NCBI RefSeq assembly: GCF_902829255.1
Contig: NZ_CADEPK010000001.1
Span: 1-64,000 of the forward strand
From: Metabacillus niabensis
Lineage (GTDB): Bacteria > Bacillota > Bacilli > Bacillales > Bacillaceae
Direction: 5' to 3'
Length of the DNA: 64,000 nucleotides
Shown: piece after piece, positions 39,248 to 51,520 of the stretch
Numbering within the stretch: position 1 is the first letter of the stretch
How the letters are laid out: each line of letters opens with the position of its first letter
Made by a program: the position numbers and the translations under genes
Notes under the pieces: model-generated
Told to the model about the DNA's origin: nothing
The model's input: the letters and a program-made list of their open reading frames with translations, nothing else
The model's database searches: none

Positions 39248-40240
39248 GTGCGTAAGAAAATTCTCTGTTTCACCTTATGTTTGATGGTGCTATGTTTCTC
39301 TAGTCATCCAAAGACTTATGGTGCAGAAACGAATAAAAATGAAGATAACCAAAAGCTAATGAGCTTATATAAAAAGGTAGAAACGCTCACGACAATCCCG
39401 TGGTATGTTTTTGCGGCAATCGACCAATATGAAAGAAATGTAAGGCACTCGCGAAGAGATATTCCAAAAGCACCTGGGTTAATTGAAATTTATATTAAAC
39501 CTGAGGTATGGACTGGACCACTCAATCCAAACCAAAAGGATACCGATCCGAGAACGATTGGCTTATTTGGCGGAATTGGTGTAGACGGAAATGGCGATAA
39601 AAAAGCTGAGCCTACTAATGATGAAGATGTACTCTACACAATTGCCAATTACCTGCAATCTTACGGTTCAGATCTTGATAACATCAAGATTGGGTTGTGG
39701 GAATATTACCATCGTGATAAAGCTGTAGGACTCATATTAGGGCATATGAAATTATTTCAAAAATACGGCCGTCTTGATTTAGAAGGACATGCTTTTCCAA
39801 TCCCCCGTCAATATAATTTCACCTACCATAATACATGGGGGGATGCCCGTGGCTGGGGAGGAAGAAGAATTCATGAAGGGACAGATATTTTTGCGAATTA
39901 CGGTGTCCCTGTTCGTTCAACCTGCTTTGGTGTTATAGAAATGAAGGGTTGGAATCGATACGGTGGGTGGAGAGTTGGAATCCGTGATATTGATAATACG
40001 TACCACTATTTCGCACATTTAAACGGCTTTGCTGATGGATTAAAGGTTGGACAGGTTGTTGAACCAGGTCAATTAATCGGCTCAGTTGGAAGCTCAGGCT
40101 ACGGTCCACCCGGTACATCAGGAAAGTTCCCACCACATCTTCACTATGGACTATATAAGGACAACGGAAGAACAGAATGGTCCTTTGACCCATATCCACA
40201 TTTAAAAGCATGGGAACGAGCAGAACGTAACAAGAAATAA
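39248..40240 (+). CDS. lytH: Spore L-Ala-D-Glu endopeptidase LytH (M23 peptidase)
   Basis: A 330-residue exported M23-family metallopeptidase matching sporulation protein LytH, which trims stem peptides to single L-Ala in spore cortex peptidoglycan. The N-terminus is a Sec signal (FTLCLMVLCFSSHPKTYGAE). The zinc ligands are in HEGTDIF (HxxxD) and PPHLHYG (HxH), and the intervening YHYFAHLNGF is typical. The central IPWYVFAAIDQYERN is characteristic of the LytH group. Start GTG with AAAGGAG about 9 nt upstream. It starts 170 nt from the broken end of the 23S fragment, so its original promoter may have been affected. Confidence 0.9.
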   Translation: MRKKILCFTLCLMVLCFSSHPKTYGAETNKNEDNQKLMSLYKKVETLTTIPWYVFAAIDQYERNVRHSRRDIPKAPGLIEIYIKPEVWTGPLNPNQKDTDPRTIGLFGGIGVDGNGDKKAEPTNDEDVLYTIANYLQSYGSDLDNIKIGLWEYYHRDKAVGLILGHMKLFQKYGRLDLEGHAFPIPRQYNFTYHNTWGDARGWGGRRIHEGTDIFANYGVPVRSTCFGVIEMKGWNRYGGWRVGIRDIDNTYHYFAHLNGFADGLKVGQVVEPGQLIGSVGSSGYGPPGTSGKFPPHLHYGLYKDNGRTEWSFDPYPHLKAWERAERNKK

Positions 40241-40260
40241 TCGTTAAAGACGCGCAGTAT

Positions 40261-40290
40261 AAAGGGCTGACACAATCATGTCAGCCCTTT
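40261..40290. terminator. Bidirectional terminator between lytH and the NSS operon
   Basis: AAAGGGCTGACA and TGTCAGCCCTTT are a perfect 12-bp stem with a 6-nt loop. It serves the convergent lytH and metS ends. Confidence 0.9.
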
Positions 40291-40309
40291 AACGTTCAAT
40301 TATATTTAT

Positions 40310-40417
40310 TTACTTACTCTGTTTCGCCTTAACTACTGCATTTACAATACTAGCAACTAAGCCTCCCCAGATTACGACAATACCAACGACCATCATTGTA
40401 ATAGCAGATACACTCAT
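40310..40417 (-). CDS. metS: Small subunit of NSS methionine/alanine symporter (MetS-like)
   Basis: A 35-codon gene. The product starts MSVSAITMMVVGIVVIWGG and ends in AVVKAKQSK: one membrane helix with a basic tail, as in the small MetS subunits partnering NSS transporters. Its ATG overlaps the stop of the symporter gene (ATGA), so it is translationally coupled. It is followed by a terminator. In Corynebacterium, MetS is needed for MetP function; the same is inferred here. Substrate is not shown by the sequence. Confidence 0.85.
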   Translation of the reverse strand: MSVSAITMMVVGIVVIWGGLVASIVNAVVKAKQSK

Positions 40418-41925
40418 CGTGATACCTCCTTATTTGCAGAAGCTGCTAGTGCATTATTCTTTTTTTTACTAATTGAGAATAGCACCCCAACAAAAATGGC
40501 ACCTAACGCAACTGTCCATCCCCAATTAAATAAGAATTCACGAGGATAATCACCATATTCGCTAGTTAAATTCGTTTTTAAATTATCAAACATCATATAT
40601 CCTAAAACGACTGGTGTAATAACTGATAAACAAATTCTCCACCAAGCACCAAGCTTAATATCTGATAAATCATCAGCATGCTTTTGAAGGTTTTTCAATT
40701 CTTTTGCAAACCAAGCAATCGCAACAACTTCAATGAATCCAGCTAAAGTAATTCCAAATGTGTTAATAAAGTAATCAACAGAATCTAAGAAGTAAAGTCC
40801 GCCTTTTGTTGCAAATAATAGAGATGCAACAAACGCTAGCCCTCCGCCATATGCAACTGCCTTCGTACGTGAAACATTGAATTTTTCTTGGATACCTGCT
40901 ACATATGTTTCAATAATTGAAATTAACGAAGTCATACCAGCTAAAATTAATGAACCAAAGAATAAGAAGCCAAAAAGTCCGTTAAACGCCGGAAATTCAT
41001 TAATAATTTGCGGGAAGACAACGAATGCAAGACCTACCCCTGAAGAAACAACTTCAGATACTGGAACACCTTGTTGTGTTGCCATAAAGCCTAAGGCACT
41101 AAATACACCAATACCGGCAAGAACCTCAAACGCAGAGTTTCCAAATCCAGTAATAAACGCATTGTTAGTAAGATCTGATTTTTTCGGCAGATAACTAGAA
41201 TAAGTAATCATAATTGCAAAACCAATTGATAAACTAAAGAAAATTTGTCCGTATGCTGCTACCCATACCTTTCCGTCAAGCACCTTGCTCCAATCTGGTT
41301 TAAAAAATGCATCCAAGCCTTGTAATGCTCCATCAAGCGTAATAGCACGAACAACGATGATTGTAAACATAACAACGAGCAATGGAATGAAGATTTTATT
41401 AGCTGCTTCGATTCCTTTTTTAACACCGGCAAACATAACGCCTAATGTAATAACCCAAACGATAATGATTGGAATTAAGACGCCTGGCACTAAGCCACCG
41501 AAATCTCCAGGAGTTTCAGCAAGCTTTAAGTAATCATTGTAAAGGAAGCCTTCTGGGTCATCTCCCCACGTTTGCTTAAATGAAAAAATAGAATACGATG
41601 ATGCCCAAGCAACAATTGCTGGATAATAACAAGAAATAACGAATGCGATCGCTAGCTGCCACCAGCCTAGCCATTCTTTTCCTTTGCTAATTTTCGAAAA
41701 TGTTACTGGCGATGATCCACGGTACTTATGTCCTAAAGCAAATTCCATTACAAGCAATGGAATACCCGCAGTTAATAATGCAAACAAGTACGGTAGGAAG
41801 AACGCTCCTCCTCCATTTTCATATGCTGTTGCTGGAAAACGCCAAATATTTCCTAAGCCTACTGCAGAACCAACAGCTGCCATAATAAAGCCAGCCCTTG
41901 ATCCCCACTGTGGACGATTATTCAT
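40414..41925 (-). CDS. metP: Sodium-dependent NSS-family amino-acid symporter (MetP-like)
   Basis: A 503-residue symporter of the neurotransmitter:sodium symporter family, twelve predicted helices. Diagnostic: WGSRAGFIMAAVGSAVGLGNIWRFP at the N-terminus (substrate and sodium sites in helix 1) and the unwound helix 6 region FFSLSIGFAIMITYSSYL. Start at 41925 with AAGGGGG 9 nt upstream. Coupled to a MetS-like partner, it probably imports methionine, alanine or similar amino acids using sodium. A 7-bp inverted repeat at 42023-42043 (TGGACAT/ATGTCCA) lies about 100 nt upstream. The rest of the gap to yunB (41926-42309) is otherwise empty. Confidence 0.88.
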   Translation of the reverse strand: MNNRPQWGSRAGFIMAAVGSAVGLGNIWRFPATAYENGGGAFFLPYLFALLTAGIPLLVMEFALGHKYRGSSPVTFSKISKGKEWLGWWQLAIAFVISCYYPAIVAWASSYSIFSFKQTWGDDPEGFLYNDYLKLAETPGDFGGLVPGVLIPIIIVWVITLGVMFAGVKKGIEAANKIFIPLLVVMFTIIVVRAITLDGALQGLDAFFKPDWSKVLDGKVWVAAYGQIFFSLSIGFAIMITYSSYLPKKSDLTNNAFITGFGNSAFEVLAGIGVFSALGFMATQQGVPVSEVVSSGVGLAFVVFPQIINEFPAFNGLFGFLFFGSLILAGMTSLISIIETYVAGIQEKFNVSRTKAVAYGGGLAFVASLLFATKGGLYFLDSVDYFINTFGITLAGFIEVVAIAWFAKELKNLQKHADDLSDIKLGAWWRICLSVITPVVLGYMMFDNLKTNLTSEYGDYPREFLFNWGWTVALGAIFVGVLFSISKKKNNALAASANKEVSR

Positions 41926-42283
41926 TACAAATTTCCCCCTTCTCAAACTTGAACCAAATAACGGAACAATTTGAAATTACCTAATTTTCTGACTATTTAG
42001 TATAATCTATACATATTATAAATGGACATTATGCCTATGTCCACAAAAATTTGCGAAAAATATTATTTTAGTATGATTTATTCAGAAAATTTAAATAGTT
42101 CTGAAAGTAAATTACAATAATTTTCCTTTTAATATCTCTCCTTATAATCAAGGAAACAAAGCAATCCCACTCTAAAAAGTATTATTGAAAGCTAATACAT
42201 TTTATCATTTTTTTCAACATAAAGTTATTCTATAAAAAACAATATAACTGCGCAAGCTCCAAAGTTTAACAATTTTGATAATA

Positions 42284-42308
42284 AAAAAGAGCAATGAACA
42301 ACATGCTC
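42284..42308 (-). terminator. Possible yunB terminator
   Basis: GAGCA and TGCTC bracket a short loop, followed by a T tract on the minus strand. The stem is only 5 bp, so this is weak. Confidence 0.4.
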
Positions 42309-42309
42309 A

Positions 42310-43059
42310 TTACTCCTCTAATCCAGGTATGTCAACGTCCGGAAGATTTCCTTCAGAACCACCACCACCATGATATTGCGGAACATCTCCACGTTCTGAG
42401 AAATTTACGATTGGGATCGTATTCGTTGCTTTTATCACTTCTGTTGCAAATGGAATGACTACTTGAACACTTACCTCTACGTATAAAGATATTTCGTGTA
42501 CTCCACCATTAATACCATATTCCTTTGTCTCACTTTTTGTATCAACAAATACATCGCCAATTAAATAATATTGAATCGGAATTTCCGGTCCTAAGGAACT
42601 TAGTAACGAGTTATTCGTAATTACCCCTAATGGAATCCCATACACAATTCCATCAGCCAACTCTGTATTTGAAGTTTTACTATGGAAATTATTCCTCTCA
42701 ATTTGACTTAGCTTCTCCGTAATATTATCCTGAACTCTTTTTTTTGCTGCGTGTACTGCACGCTGATTTAAGTTAACTGATGTGACATTTCCATTACTAT
42801 TTGTTGTAATATCAACCAGATTTTCTTGCTCAGCCTCTGTTAGCACTTCTTTTTCTACCGCATTATGTATGATAGTAGTTGCAACCTTATTTGCTTCAAA
42901 CTTTGCTATCCTCATTAAAGTAGCTTCCACCTGAACATTAACAATCCAAAAGCTTACTGCCGTTAATATAATAAAAATAACTAACGTTAATAAGAGAACA
43001 TAACGAAAAGGTAATGGCCCTCGACGGCGGCGTACACTTCTACCGCGAAATTTAGGCAA
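42310..43059 (-). CDS. yunB: Sporulation protein YunB
   Basis: A 249-residue membrane-anchored protein of the YunB family, needed for normal sporulation in B. subtilis and of unknown mechanism. It has a basic N-terminus (RGRSVRRRRG), one helix (FRYVLLLTLVIFIILTAVSFWIV) and a large extracytoplasmic domain (EANKVATTIIHNAV, IPLGVITNNSLLSSLGPEIPI). Start is TTG at 43059, with AAGGGGGG 7 nt upstream. That ribosome binding site lies inside one arm of a 17-bp perfect inverted repeat, see 43062-43106. It is downstream of yunC. Confidence 0.88.
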   Translation of the reverse strand: MPKFRGRSVRRRRGPLPFRYVLLLTLVIFIILTAVSFWIVNVQVEATLMRIAKFEANKVATTIIHNAVEKEVLTEAEQENLVDITTNSNGNVTSVNLNQRAVHAAKKRVQDNITEKLSQIERNNFHSKTSNTELADGIVYGIPLGVITNNSLLSSLGPEIPIQYYLIGDVFVDTKSETKEYGINGGVHEISLYVEVSVQVVIPFATEVIKATNTIPIVNFSERGDVPQYHGGGGSEGNLPDVDIPGLEE

Positions 43060-43061
43060 AA

Positions 43062-43106
43062 TACATCCCCCCTTACAACATGTTTATGCTTGTAAGGGGG
43101 GATGTA
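43062..43106 (-). promoter_or_regulatory. 17-bp inverted repeat that can sequester the yunB ribosome binding site
   Basis: The arms at 43062-43078 and 43090-43106 are perfectly complementary with an 11-nt loop. On the yunB transcript the 3' arm contains the AAGGGGGG Shine-Dalgarno sequence, which would be paired. No T tract follows the stem on the minus strand, so it does not look like a terminator. Confidence 0.75.
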
Positions 43107-43164
43107 CGCATCTTTTTTATCTGATTCATGTTTGGTTATTTAACCGTTGTGTAAATGGACAACT

Positions 43165-43467
43165 TTATATCATTTTAAGCAAAGCATCTTTTCCTGCCAT
43201 TCCAACTTCAATTCCGTACTTTTCAGCCTCATATGTTACTGATTCTAACGGTGCTTCAAGCAATTGTTCAATCGTTCTAACACCGACTGCTCTTCCAGCA
43301 ATAATCCCACGATCCTTCAGTTTTTCATTTAATAAACCGACATCTAGAGCTCCACACATGATATACCCTTTTTCATTCGTTATCGCCATAAAATTTGTTT
43401 TTGGTAAAGCAATTGTAATCGCTGTAAACTGATTCCCGTCTATAACAATTGGCGTCATCGTTACCAT
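43165..43467 (-). CDS. yunC: DUF1805 protein YunC
   Basis: A 100-residue cytosolic protein of the DUF1805/YunC family; function unknown. The core ALPKTNFMAITNEKGYIMCGALDVGLLNEKLKDRGI and IAGRAVGVRTIEQLLEAPLESVT is very conserved. The start is the ATG at 43467, with AAAGGAGTG about 9 nt upstream, although a frame continues to 43488. It lies between yunD and yunB, in the same order as the B. subtilis yun block. Confidence 0.88.
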   Translation of the reverse strand: MVTMTPIVIDGNQFTAITIALPKTNFMAITNEKGYIMCGALDVGLLNEKLKDRGIIAGRAVGVRTIEQLLEAPLESVTYEAEKYGIEVGMAGKDALLKMI

Positions 43468-43542
43468 ATGCTCATACACTCCTTTCATTACTATATCTCT
43501 ATGAGTGCATAAGTAATACGTGTAGATAAAACGCCTATGAAA

Positions 43543-44937
43543 TTAAGGTTTTTTTGCCAATTGCCATGCTAATAAATCTCTCAATAATTCTGGCATATAA
43601 AATATTTTTTCCTTCGCATGGCTTATTGCAGGATATAGTGGCCCTAACGTAAACATATCCACGGTTGCCACTGCATATGTTTTTTCGGGATTGATCGGTT
43701 CTCCATGAACAAGTACTTCCGTAACATGCTGTTTCCCATCTTCTAATGTATCAGTTTGGATATCAATTCCCTCGTAAACCATTCTTCCCATTACTTTCCC
43801 TCTAAATCCTAACCCTTTTAATTGAAGATGCTCCATTTTTTCCTCTCTAGCTTGAACAATAACCTCTTTCAACACATCTCCCTTTAAATAAACCTTACAT
43901 GGATTAATTGGGTGTGGACAAATTCGATGCAAGTCCTTCTTTGTTATCGGACCTTTCAATAAAGGCTCTAGTAACATTCCTGAATTAACCATAGCCACTT
44001 CACCATCACACCAATCTAATAATGCTTGGACTAAAAGTTGTGGGAAAGGGGACTCTCGAAACCAATCAAGCGGCAAATCTTTATCGATAACAGCAACAAC
44101 TTCTGATAAGGTTGATTCACTTTTTACCATTTCCTTATTCAGCCATGATGCAGTTTCTTCGCAATACTCGACTTCCTCTTCCATCGGATAGACTTCAGCC
44201 TCACGTTGTACAATCTCTTTTTTGTGTGGATTGATTGTAAATGAGATATGACCGATATATTGTCCGTATTTACCAGCACCAGCAAGTAATGTACCATTCA
44301 TTTCCTTCCCTTTTTGTAAAACATGATGTGTATGACCACCGATAATAATATCAATTTCTGGAAATTCTTTTGCGATGATTTCGTCATCAGTAATACCTAA
44401 ATGAGAGAGGAGAATGATCAGATCAGCCTGATCTTTTACTTGATTGACCGTTTCTAATAAGCTCTGAAATGGGTCTTTTATTTGCCAGCCAAGTAACTCA
44501 TAAAACTTCTCATAAAAAACCGTCACACCTAGGACAGCTATGCTCATACCATTTTCCAGATTCATCATTTGATAAGGAACAACCCATGACGGCCGCTCCC
44601 CTAACTCAGTGTAAAGATTCGATAATACGATAGGAAATGTTGCATGATCATACAATGTATCTAAATCATCATGGGCAAACGTAATTCCTTCATTATTGCC
44701 TATTGTCGCTGCATCATAATGAAGACGATTTAATAATTCGACATTTGCCTTCCCATGAGTCGCCTCTGTTATTGGATGAAATCTATCAGCATGATCTCCG
44801 ATATCAAAGAGAAGCATCGTTTCATTATTTTGCTTATGTATGTCTCTCTTCTTATTTAAGAAATGGGCAATTTTAGGCCAATTTTCAAAATGACTATGTA
44901 AATCATTCGTATGATATAGGTGAATGGTTTCTAGCAT
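43543..44937 (-). CDS. yunD: Metallophosphoesterase/5'-nucleotidase family protein YunD
   Basis: A 464-residue protein with an N-terminal calcineurin-type phosphatase domain (HTNDLHSHFENW, LLFDIGDHADRF, GNNEG, IIIGGHTHH) and a C-terminal 5'-nucleotidase domain (GEVAMVNSGMLL, TYAVATVDMF). Metal ligands are intact. There is no clear signal peptide, unlike extracellular nucleotidases, so it may act in the cytosol on a nucleotide or phosphoester that is not known. Start at 44937 with a GGGGAG site upstream. It lies between yunE and yunC. Confidence 0.88.
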   Translation of the reverse strand: MLETIHLYHTNDLHSHFENWPKIAHFLNKKRDIHKQNNETMLLFDIGDHADRFHPITEATHGKANVELLNRLHYDAATIGNNEGITFAHDDLDTLYDHATFPIVLSNLYTELGERPSWVVPYQMMNLENGMSIAVLGVTVFYEKFYELLGWQIKDPFQSLLETVNQVKDQADLIILLSHLGITDDEIIAKEFPEIDIIIGGHTHHVLQKGKEMNGTLLAGAGKYGQYIGHISFTINPHKKEIVQREAEVYPMEEEVEYCEETASWLNKEMVKSESTLSEVVAVIDKDLPLDWFRESPFPQLLVQALLDWCDGEVAMVNSGMLLEPLLKGPITKKDLHRICPHPINPCKVYLKGDVLKEVIVQAREEKMEHLQLKGLGFRGKVMGRMVYEGIDIQTDTLEDGKQHVTEVLVHGEPINPEKTYAVATVDMFTLGPLYPAISHAKEKIFYMPELLRDLLAWQLAKKP

Positions 44938-45175
44938 GTCTCTCTCCCCTTTTCCATAAAGCATTTATGAAAAACGATCAGATTGGATTCAATGTCCAAG
45001 CTTTTATACTTTTTTAATCTATGAGCTATGTTCAAGCATATTGGTAATTTAGTGGATAGGTTTAGTGCCAACGTAAAAGGATTATCCATGGTTGGCTCAC
45101 GCACTAAAAACCTCCCTCTTTAGCGAAATAACCGCAAAGAAAATAAACGTTTACGCTTAATAAGCCCTCTAATTA

Positions 45176-46006
45176 TCATGTTAAGCCAGTCAATCCTTCA
45201 TAAATTAGCTTTAATCCGACAATAATTAATACAATTCTTAATAGGGTGATAATTGTTTTACCCTTTAGCTTCGTATTGATAAGAGCACCAAATTTCCCTC
45301 CAAACCATGCACCTGGTACTAATATCGCCGCAAATAACCAATCAATATTTCCCAAAGCTATATGTGTAATCGAGCCTGTTGCAGAGGATAGGAAAATAAT
45401 AAACATCGATGTCGCAACAGCTATATGTGGAGGAAACATAAATAATAAAACCATTGCAGGAACCATTAATGCTCCACCACCTATGCCAAATAGCCCGGAT
45501 ATAAATCCTACTACAAAAGCAATGACAATACCCAATATCGGTCGATAAGCATAAGTAAGCTCTTCTCCTTCCTCTCCAAAATAGGTCCGAACCACCTTTT
45601 TGCCTGGTCTTTCCTTTGCTTTTGGCAGTTTATCTCTCACCATTAAAATGATCGATATGAAGATCATAAACAAGCCAAACCATAATGAAAATGAGGATGA
45701 ATTGAAAAACTTATTCACATAAGCTCCGATAATTCCACCTGGTCCACTTCCAATAAAGAAGATAAGACCACTTTTATAATCAACTTTTTTATACTTCATA
45801 TAGGTCAACGTAGAGGAAAGACCAGTGAAAATAACAACTAATAATGATGTACCAACAGCAACCTGTGGTGATACATCATCAAATGCGGAAAAATAACTAC
45901 CGAGTGTTAATAGCATCGGAACAACAATAATTCCTCCACCTAAACCAACAATACTACCAATCGTTCCTGCTATTAACCCAACGATTAATAAAATAATCCA
46001 TTCCAT
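45176..46006 (-). CDS. yunE: TauE/SafE family anion permease YunE
   Basis: A 276-residue membrane protein with about eight helices of the TauE/SafE (DUF81) family, associated with export or import of sulfur-containing anions. The family signatures are GSIVGLGGGIIVVPMLL at the N-terminus and FISGLFGIGGGALMVPAMVLLF at the middle repeat, with GAWFGGKFGALINTKL near the C-terminus. Substrate unknown. It lies 8 nt after yunF and shares its direction. Confidence 0.85.
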   Translation of the reverse strand: MEWIILLIVGLIAGTIGSIVGLGGGIIVVPMLLTLGSYFSAFDDVSPQVAVGTSLLVVIFTGLSSTLTYMKYKKVDYKSGLIFFIGSGPGGIIGAYVNKFFNSSSFSLWFGLFMIFISIILMVRDKLPKAKERPGKKVVRTYFGEEGEELTYAYRPILGIVIAFVVGFISGLFGIGGGALMVPAMVLLFMFPPHIAVATSMFIIFLSSATGSITHIALGNIDWLFAAILVPGAWFGGKFGALINTKLKGKTIITLLRIVLIIVGLKLIYEGLTGLT

Positions 46007-46014
46007 TTTATAAG

Positions 46015-46887
46015 TTAACGCTCCTCTATATCACTAAACAGACTTAGTTGCTTCTCAGCAAGTCCGTCATAGGAGATGTCTAATAAATTCACCATCATTT
46101 TGGCATTATCTGCTGCATCTCCACCTGAATTATTATTAAATAACATATAAATTGTTTCTGTTTGCTCCTGTAGCTTTTGAATATGTTGTTTCCATTCAAG
46201 TAACTCTTCCTCATTATAGCGATACAAATAACGTACATCACGCCAATTGTCACCAGAGGAAGGTTTATTCCATCCATGAACATTTCGTCCATGAAGACGA
46301 ATTAACGTTTTCTTAGAATCAGTTGGATGAAGAACAGTCGGAATGGATCGTTCACCAGCCTGTGGCTCATCAACAATACTATGAATCCAGTTTTCAGCTT
46401 TCATAAACGCTAATGTTTTATCATAAAACTCCCCTGAAAACCAAGTTCGATTCCGAAACTCAAGCGCTACATCAAAATCACCCATTTGTTCTCTACACCA
46501 TTTTAAATACGTAACATTTTCCTTCGTACAAGCAAACCATGGTGGAAACTGAAAGAGAACCATTGCTAATTTATTTGATGTTCGAATAGGTTTTATCGAT
46601 TGAATAAATGCATGAAACATTTCCTGTTTATTTGCAAATGGGATATCCCCACGTAAATGCCCTGTCATGCCTTGATATGCTTTTACAACAAATTGAAACG
46701 CATCCGGCGTATCCCGCAGCCACTTCACAATATTGCGCTCAGGCTGAATCGCATAAAAGCTCGTATCAATTTCAACTGTAGGAAAATGTGCTGAATATTC
46801 TTTTAATTTATTCGTTGAACTCGTTTTAAGCGGATAAAGAGAATCATGATCTCCCCACCCTGTTAATCCGATTTGTATTAATGTCAC
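46015..46887 (-). CDS. yunF: DUF72 family protein YunF
   Basis: A 290-residue DUF72/YecE-family protein with a predicted TIM-barrel fold and unknown reaction. The motifs are GLTGWGDHD (N-terminus), HFPTVEIDTSFYAIQ, VKAYQGMTGHLRG, FQFPPWF and the C-terminal YMLFNNNSGGDAADNA. Start is GTG. It opens the yunF-yunE-yunD-yunC-yunB block, though a 238-nt gap separates yunE and yunD. Confidence 0.85.
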   Translation of the reverse strand: MTLIQIGLTGWGDHDSLYPLKTSSTNKLKEYSAHFPTVEIDTSFYAIQPERNIVKWLRDTPDAFQFVVKAYQGMTGHLRGDIPFANKQEMFHAFIQSIKPIRTSNKLAMVLFQFPPWFACTKENVTYLKWCREQMGDFDVALEFRNRTWFSGEFYDKTLAFMKAENWIHSIVDEPQAGERSIPTVLHPTDSKKTLIRLHGRNVHGWNKPSSGDNWRDVRYLYRYNEEELLEWKQHIQKLQEQTETIYMLFNNNSGGDAADNAKMMVNLLDISYDGLAEKQLSLFSDIEER

Positions 46888-47069
46888 GTAAAAATCAACC
46901 TCATTATGTATAGATTGTTTCTATTCATAATATACCACGTAAACAGCAGTTAGAACATTGTTGCGCTTCCTTATGACCTATTGTCTGCAAGATTGAATCG
47001 TTCATCCATGATTTGTTGAAAGAATAAAATAGTCGAGGAAATAAGAAGTAATGTGGGATAAACTAAAAT

Positions 47070-47103
47070 AAATGGGCTGACAAAAGAGATTGTCAGCCCA
47101 TTT
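47070..47103 (-). terminator. suf operon terminator
   Basis: AAATGGGCTGACA and TGTCAGCCCATTT form a 13-bp stem with an 8-nt loop, immediately after sufB. T runs flank it on both sides. Confidence 0.9.
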
Positions 47104-47107
47104 ATTA

Positions 47108-48505
47108 TTAACCGATAGAACCTTCCATTTCGAACTTAATTAGACGGTTCATTTCAACTGCATATTCCATTGGAAGCTCTTTTGTAAATGGCTCGATGAA
47201 GCCCATTACGATCATTTCAGTTGCTTCTTCTTCTGAAATACCACGGCTCATAAGGTAGAATAATTGCTCTTCAGAAACCTTAGAAACCTTTGCTTCGTGC
47301 TCAAGAGAAATATTGTCGTTTAAAATCTCATTGTATGGAATTGTATCTGATGTTGATTGGTTATCCATAATGAGTGTATCACATTCAATATTTGATCTTG
47401 CACCATCTGCTTTACGTCCAAAATGAACGATACCGCGGTATGTTACTTTACCACCTTGTTTCGAAATTGATTTTGAAACGATGGTTGAAGATGTATTAGG
47501 AGCTAGGTGAATCATCTTAGCACCAGCATCTTGATGTTGACCTTTACCAGCAATGGCAATTGATAACGTCATACCACGTGCACCTTCACCTTTTAAGATG
47601 ACAGCAGGGTATTTCATTGTTAATTTTGAACCAATGTTTCCATCAATCCATTCCATTGTTGCGTTTGCTTCACAAACGGCACGCTTTGTCACTAGATTGA
47701 ATACATTGTTTGCCCAGTTTTGAATCGTTGTATAACGGCAATAGCCGCCATCCTTAACGATAATTTCAACAACCGCACTGTGTAATGAATTCGTTGTATA
47801 AACAGGAGCTGTACAACCTTCAACATAGTGAACATGTGCGCCTTCGTCAACAATGATTAATGTACGCTCAAATTGTCCCATATTTTCTGAGTTAATCCGG
47901 AAGTAAGCTTGTAATGGTGTATCAACCTTTACACCTTTTGGTACGTAGATAAATGATCCACCAGACCATACAGCAGAGTTTAATGCTGCAAATTTATTAT
48001 CAGTCGGTGGGATAACTTTTCCAAAATGCTCACGGAAAATATCCTCATTCTCTTTTAATGCTGTATCCGTATCCTTGAAAACAATTCCAAGCTCTTCAAG
48101 GTCTTCCTTCATATTATGGTATACAACCTCTGATTCATATTGCGCAGATACACCTGCTAAATATTTTTGTTCAGCCTCTGGAATTCCTAATTTATCAAAT
48201 GTAGCTTTAATTTCCTCAGGAACTTCATCCCATGAACGCTCAGATTTTTCCGATGGTTTTACGTAGTACGTAATTTCATCGAAGTTTAATGATGCTAAAT
48301 CTCCACCCCATTGAGGCATTGGCATCTTATAAAAATTATCTAAAGATTTTAAACGGAAATCTAGCATCCATTGTGGTTCAGATTTCATACGAGAAATTTC
48401 TTCAACGATTTCTTTCGTTAATCCTCGTTCAGAACGGAAGATGGAGACATCCTTATCAGCAAATCCATATTTGTAATCGCCGATTTCTGGTGCTTTTTTA
48501 GCCAT
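47108..48505 (-). CDS. sufB: Fe-S cluster assembly scaffold SufB
   Basis: A 465-residue SufB, part of the SufBCD scaffold that assembles iron-sulfur clusters. Signatures are [20 protein letters not shown], the conserved [20 protein letters not shown] with the reactive Cys, [10 protein letters not shown] and [18 protein letters not shown]. Last gene of sufC-D-S-U-B, an essential system in Firmicutes. AGGAGTG precedes the ATG. Confidence 0.97.
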   Translation of the reverse strand: MAKKAPEIGDYKYGFADKDVSIFRSERGLTKEIVEEISRMKSEPQWMLDFRLKSLDNFYKMPMPQWGGDLASLNFDEITYYVKPSEKSERSWDEVPEEIKATFDKLGIPEAEQKYLAGVSAQYESEVVYHNMKEDLEELGIVFKDTDTALKENEDIFREHFGKVIPPTDNKFAALNSAVWSGGSFIYVPKGVKVDTPLQAYFRINSENMGQFERTLIIVDEGAHVHYVEGCTAPVYTTNSLHSAVVEIIVKDGGYCRYTTIQNWANNVFNLVTKRAVCEANATMEWIDGNIGSKLTMKYPAVILKGEGARGMTLSIAIAGKGQHQDAGAKMIHLAPNTSSTIVSKSISKQGGKVTYRGIVHFGRKADGARSNIECDTLIMDNQSTSDTIPYNEILNDNISLEHEAKVSKVSEEQLFYLMSRGISEEEATEMIVMGFIEPFTKELPMEYAVEMNRLIKFEMEGSIG

Positions 48506-48549
48506 CTACATTCACTCCTATCTAGTTAGAATTAAGGGCAATCCCTTAT

Positions 48550-51498
<2,949 letters not shown>

Positions 51499-51520
51499 CT
51501 ATCTCTACTCCCCTTTACGC

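Noticed and set aside
45131-45160. cre-like sequence between yunE and yunD
   Set aside because: Two mismatches at key positions and no supporting carbon-metabolism context.
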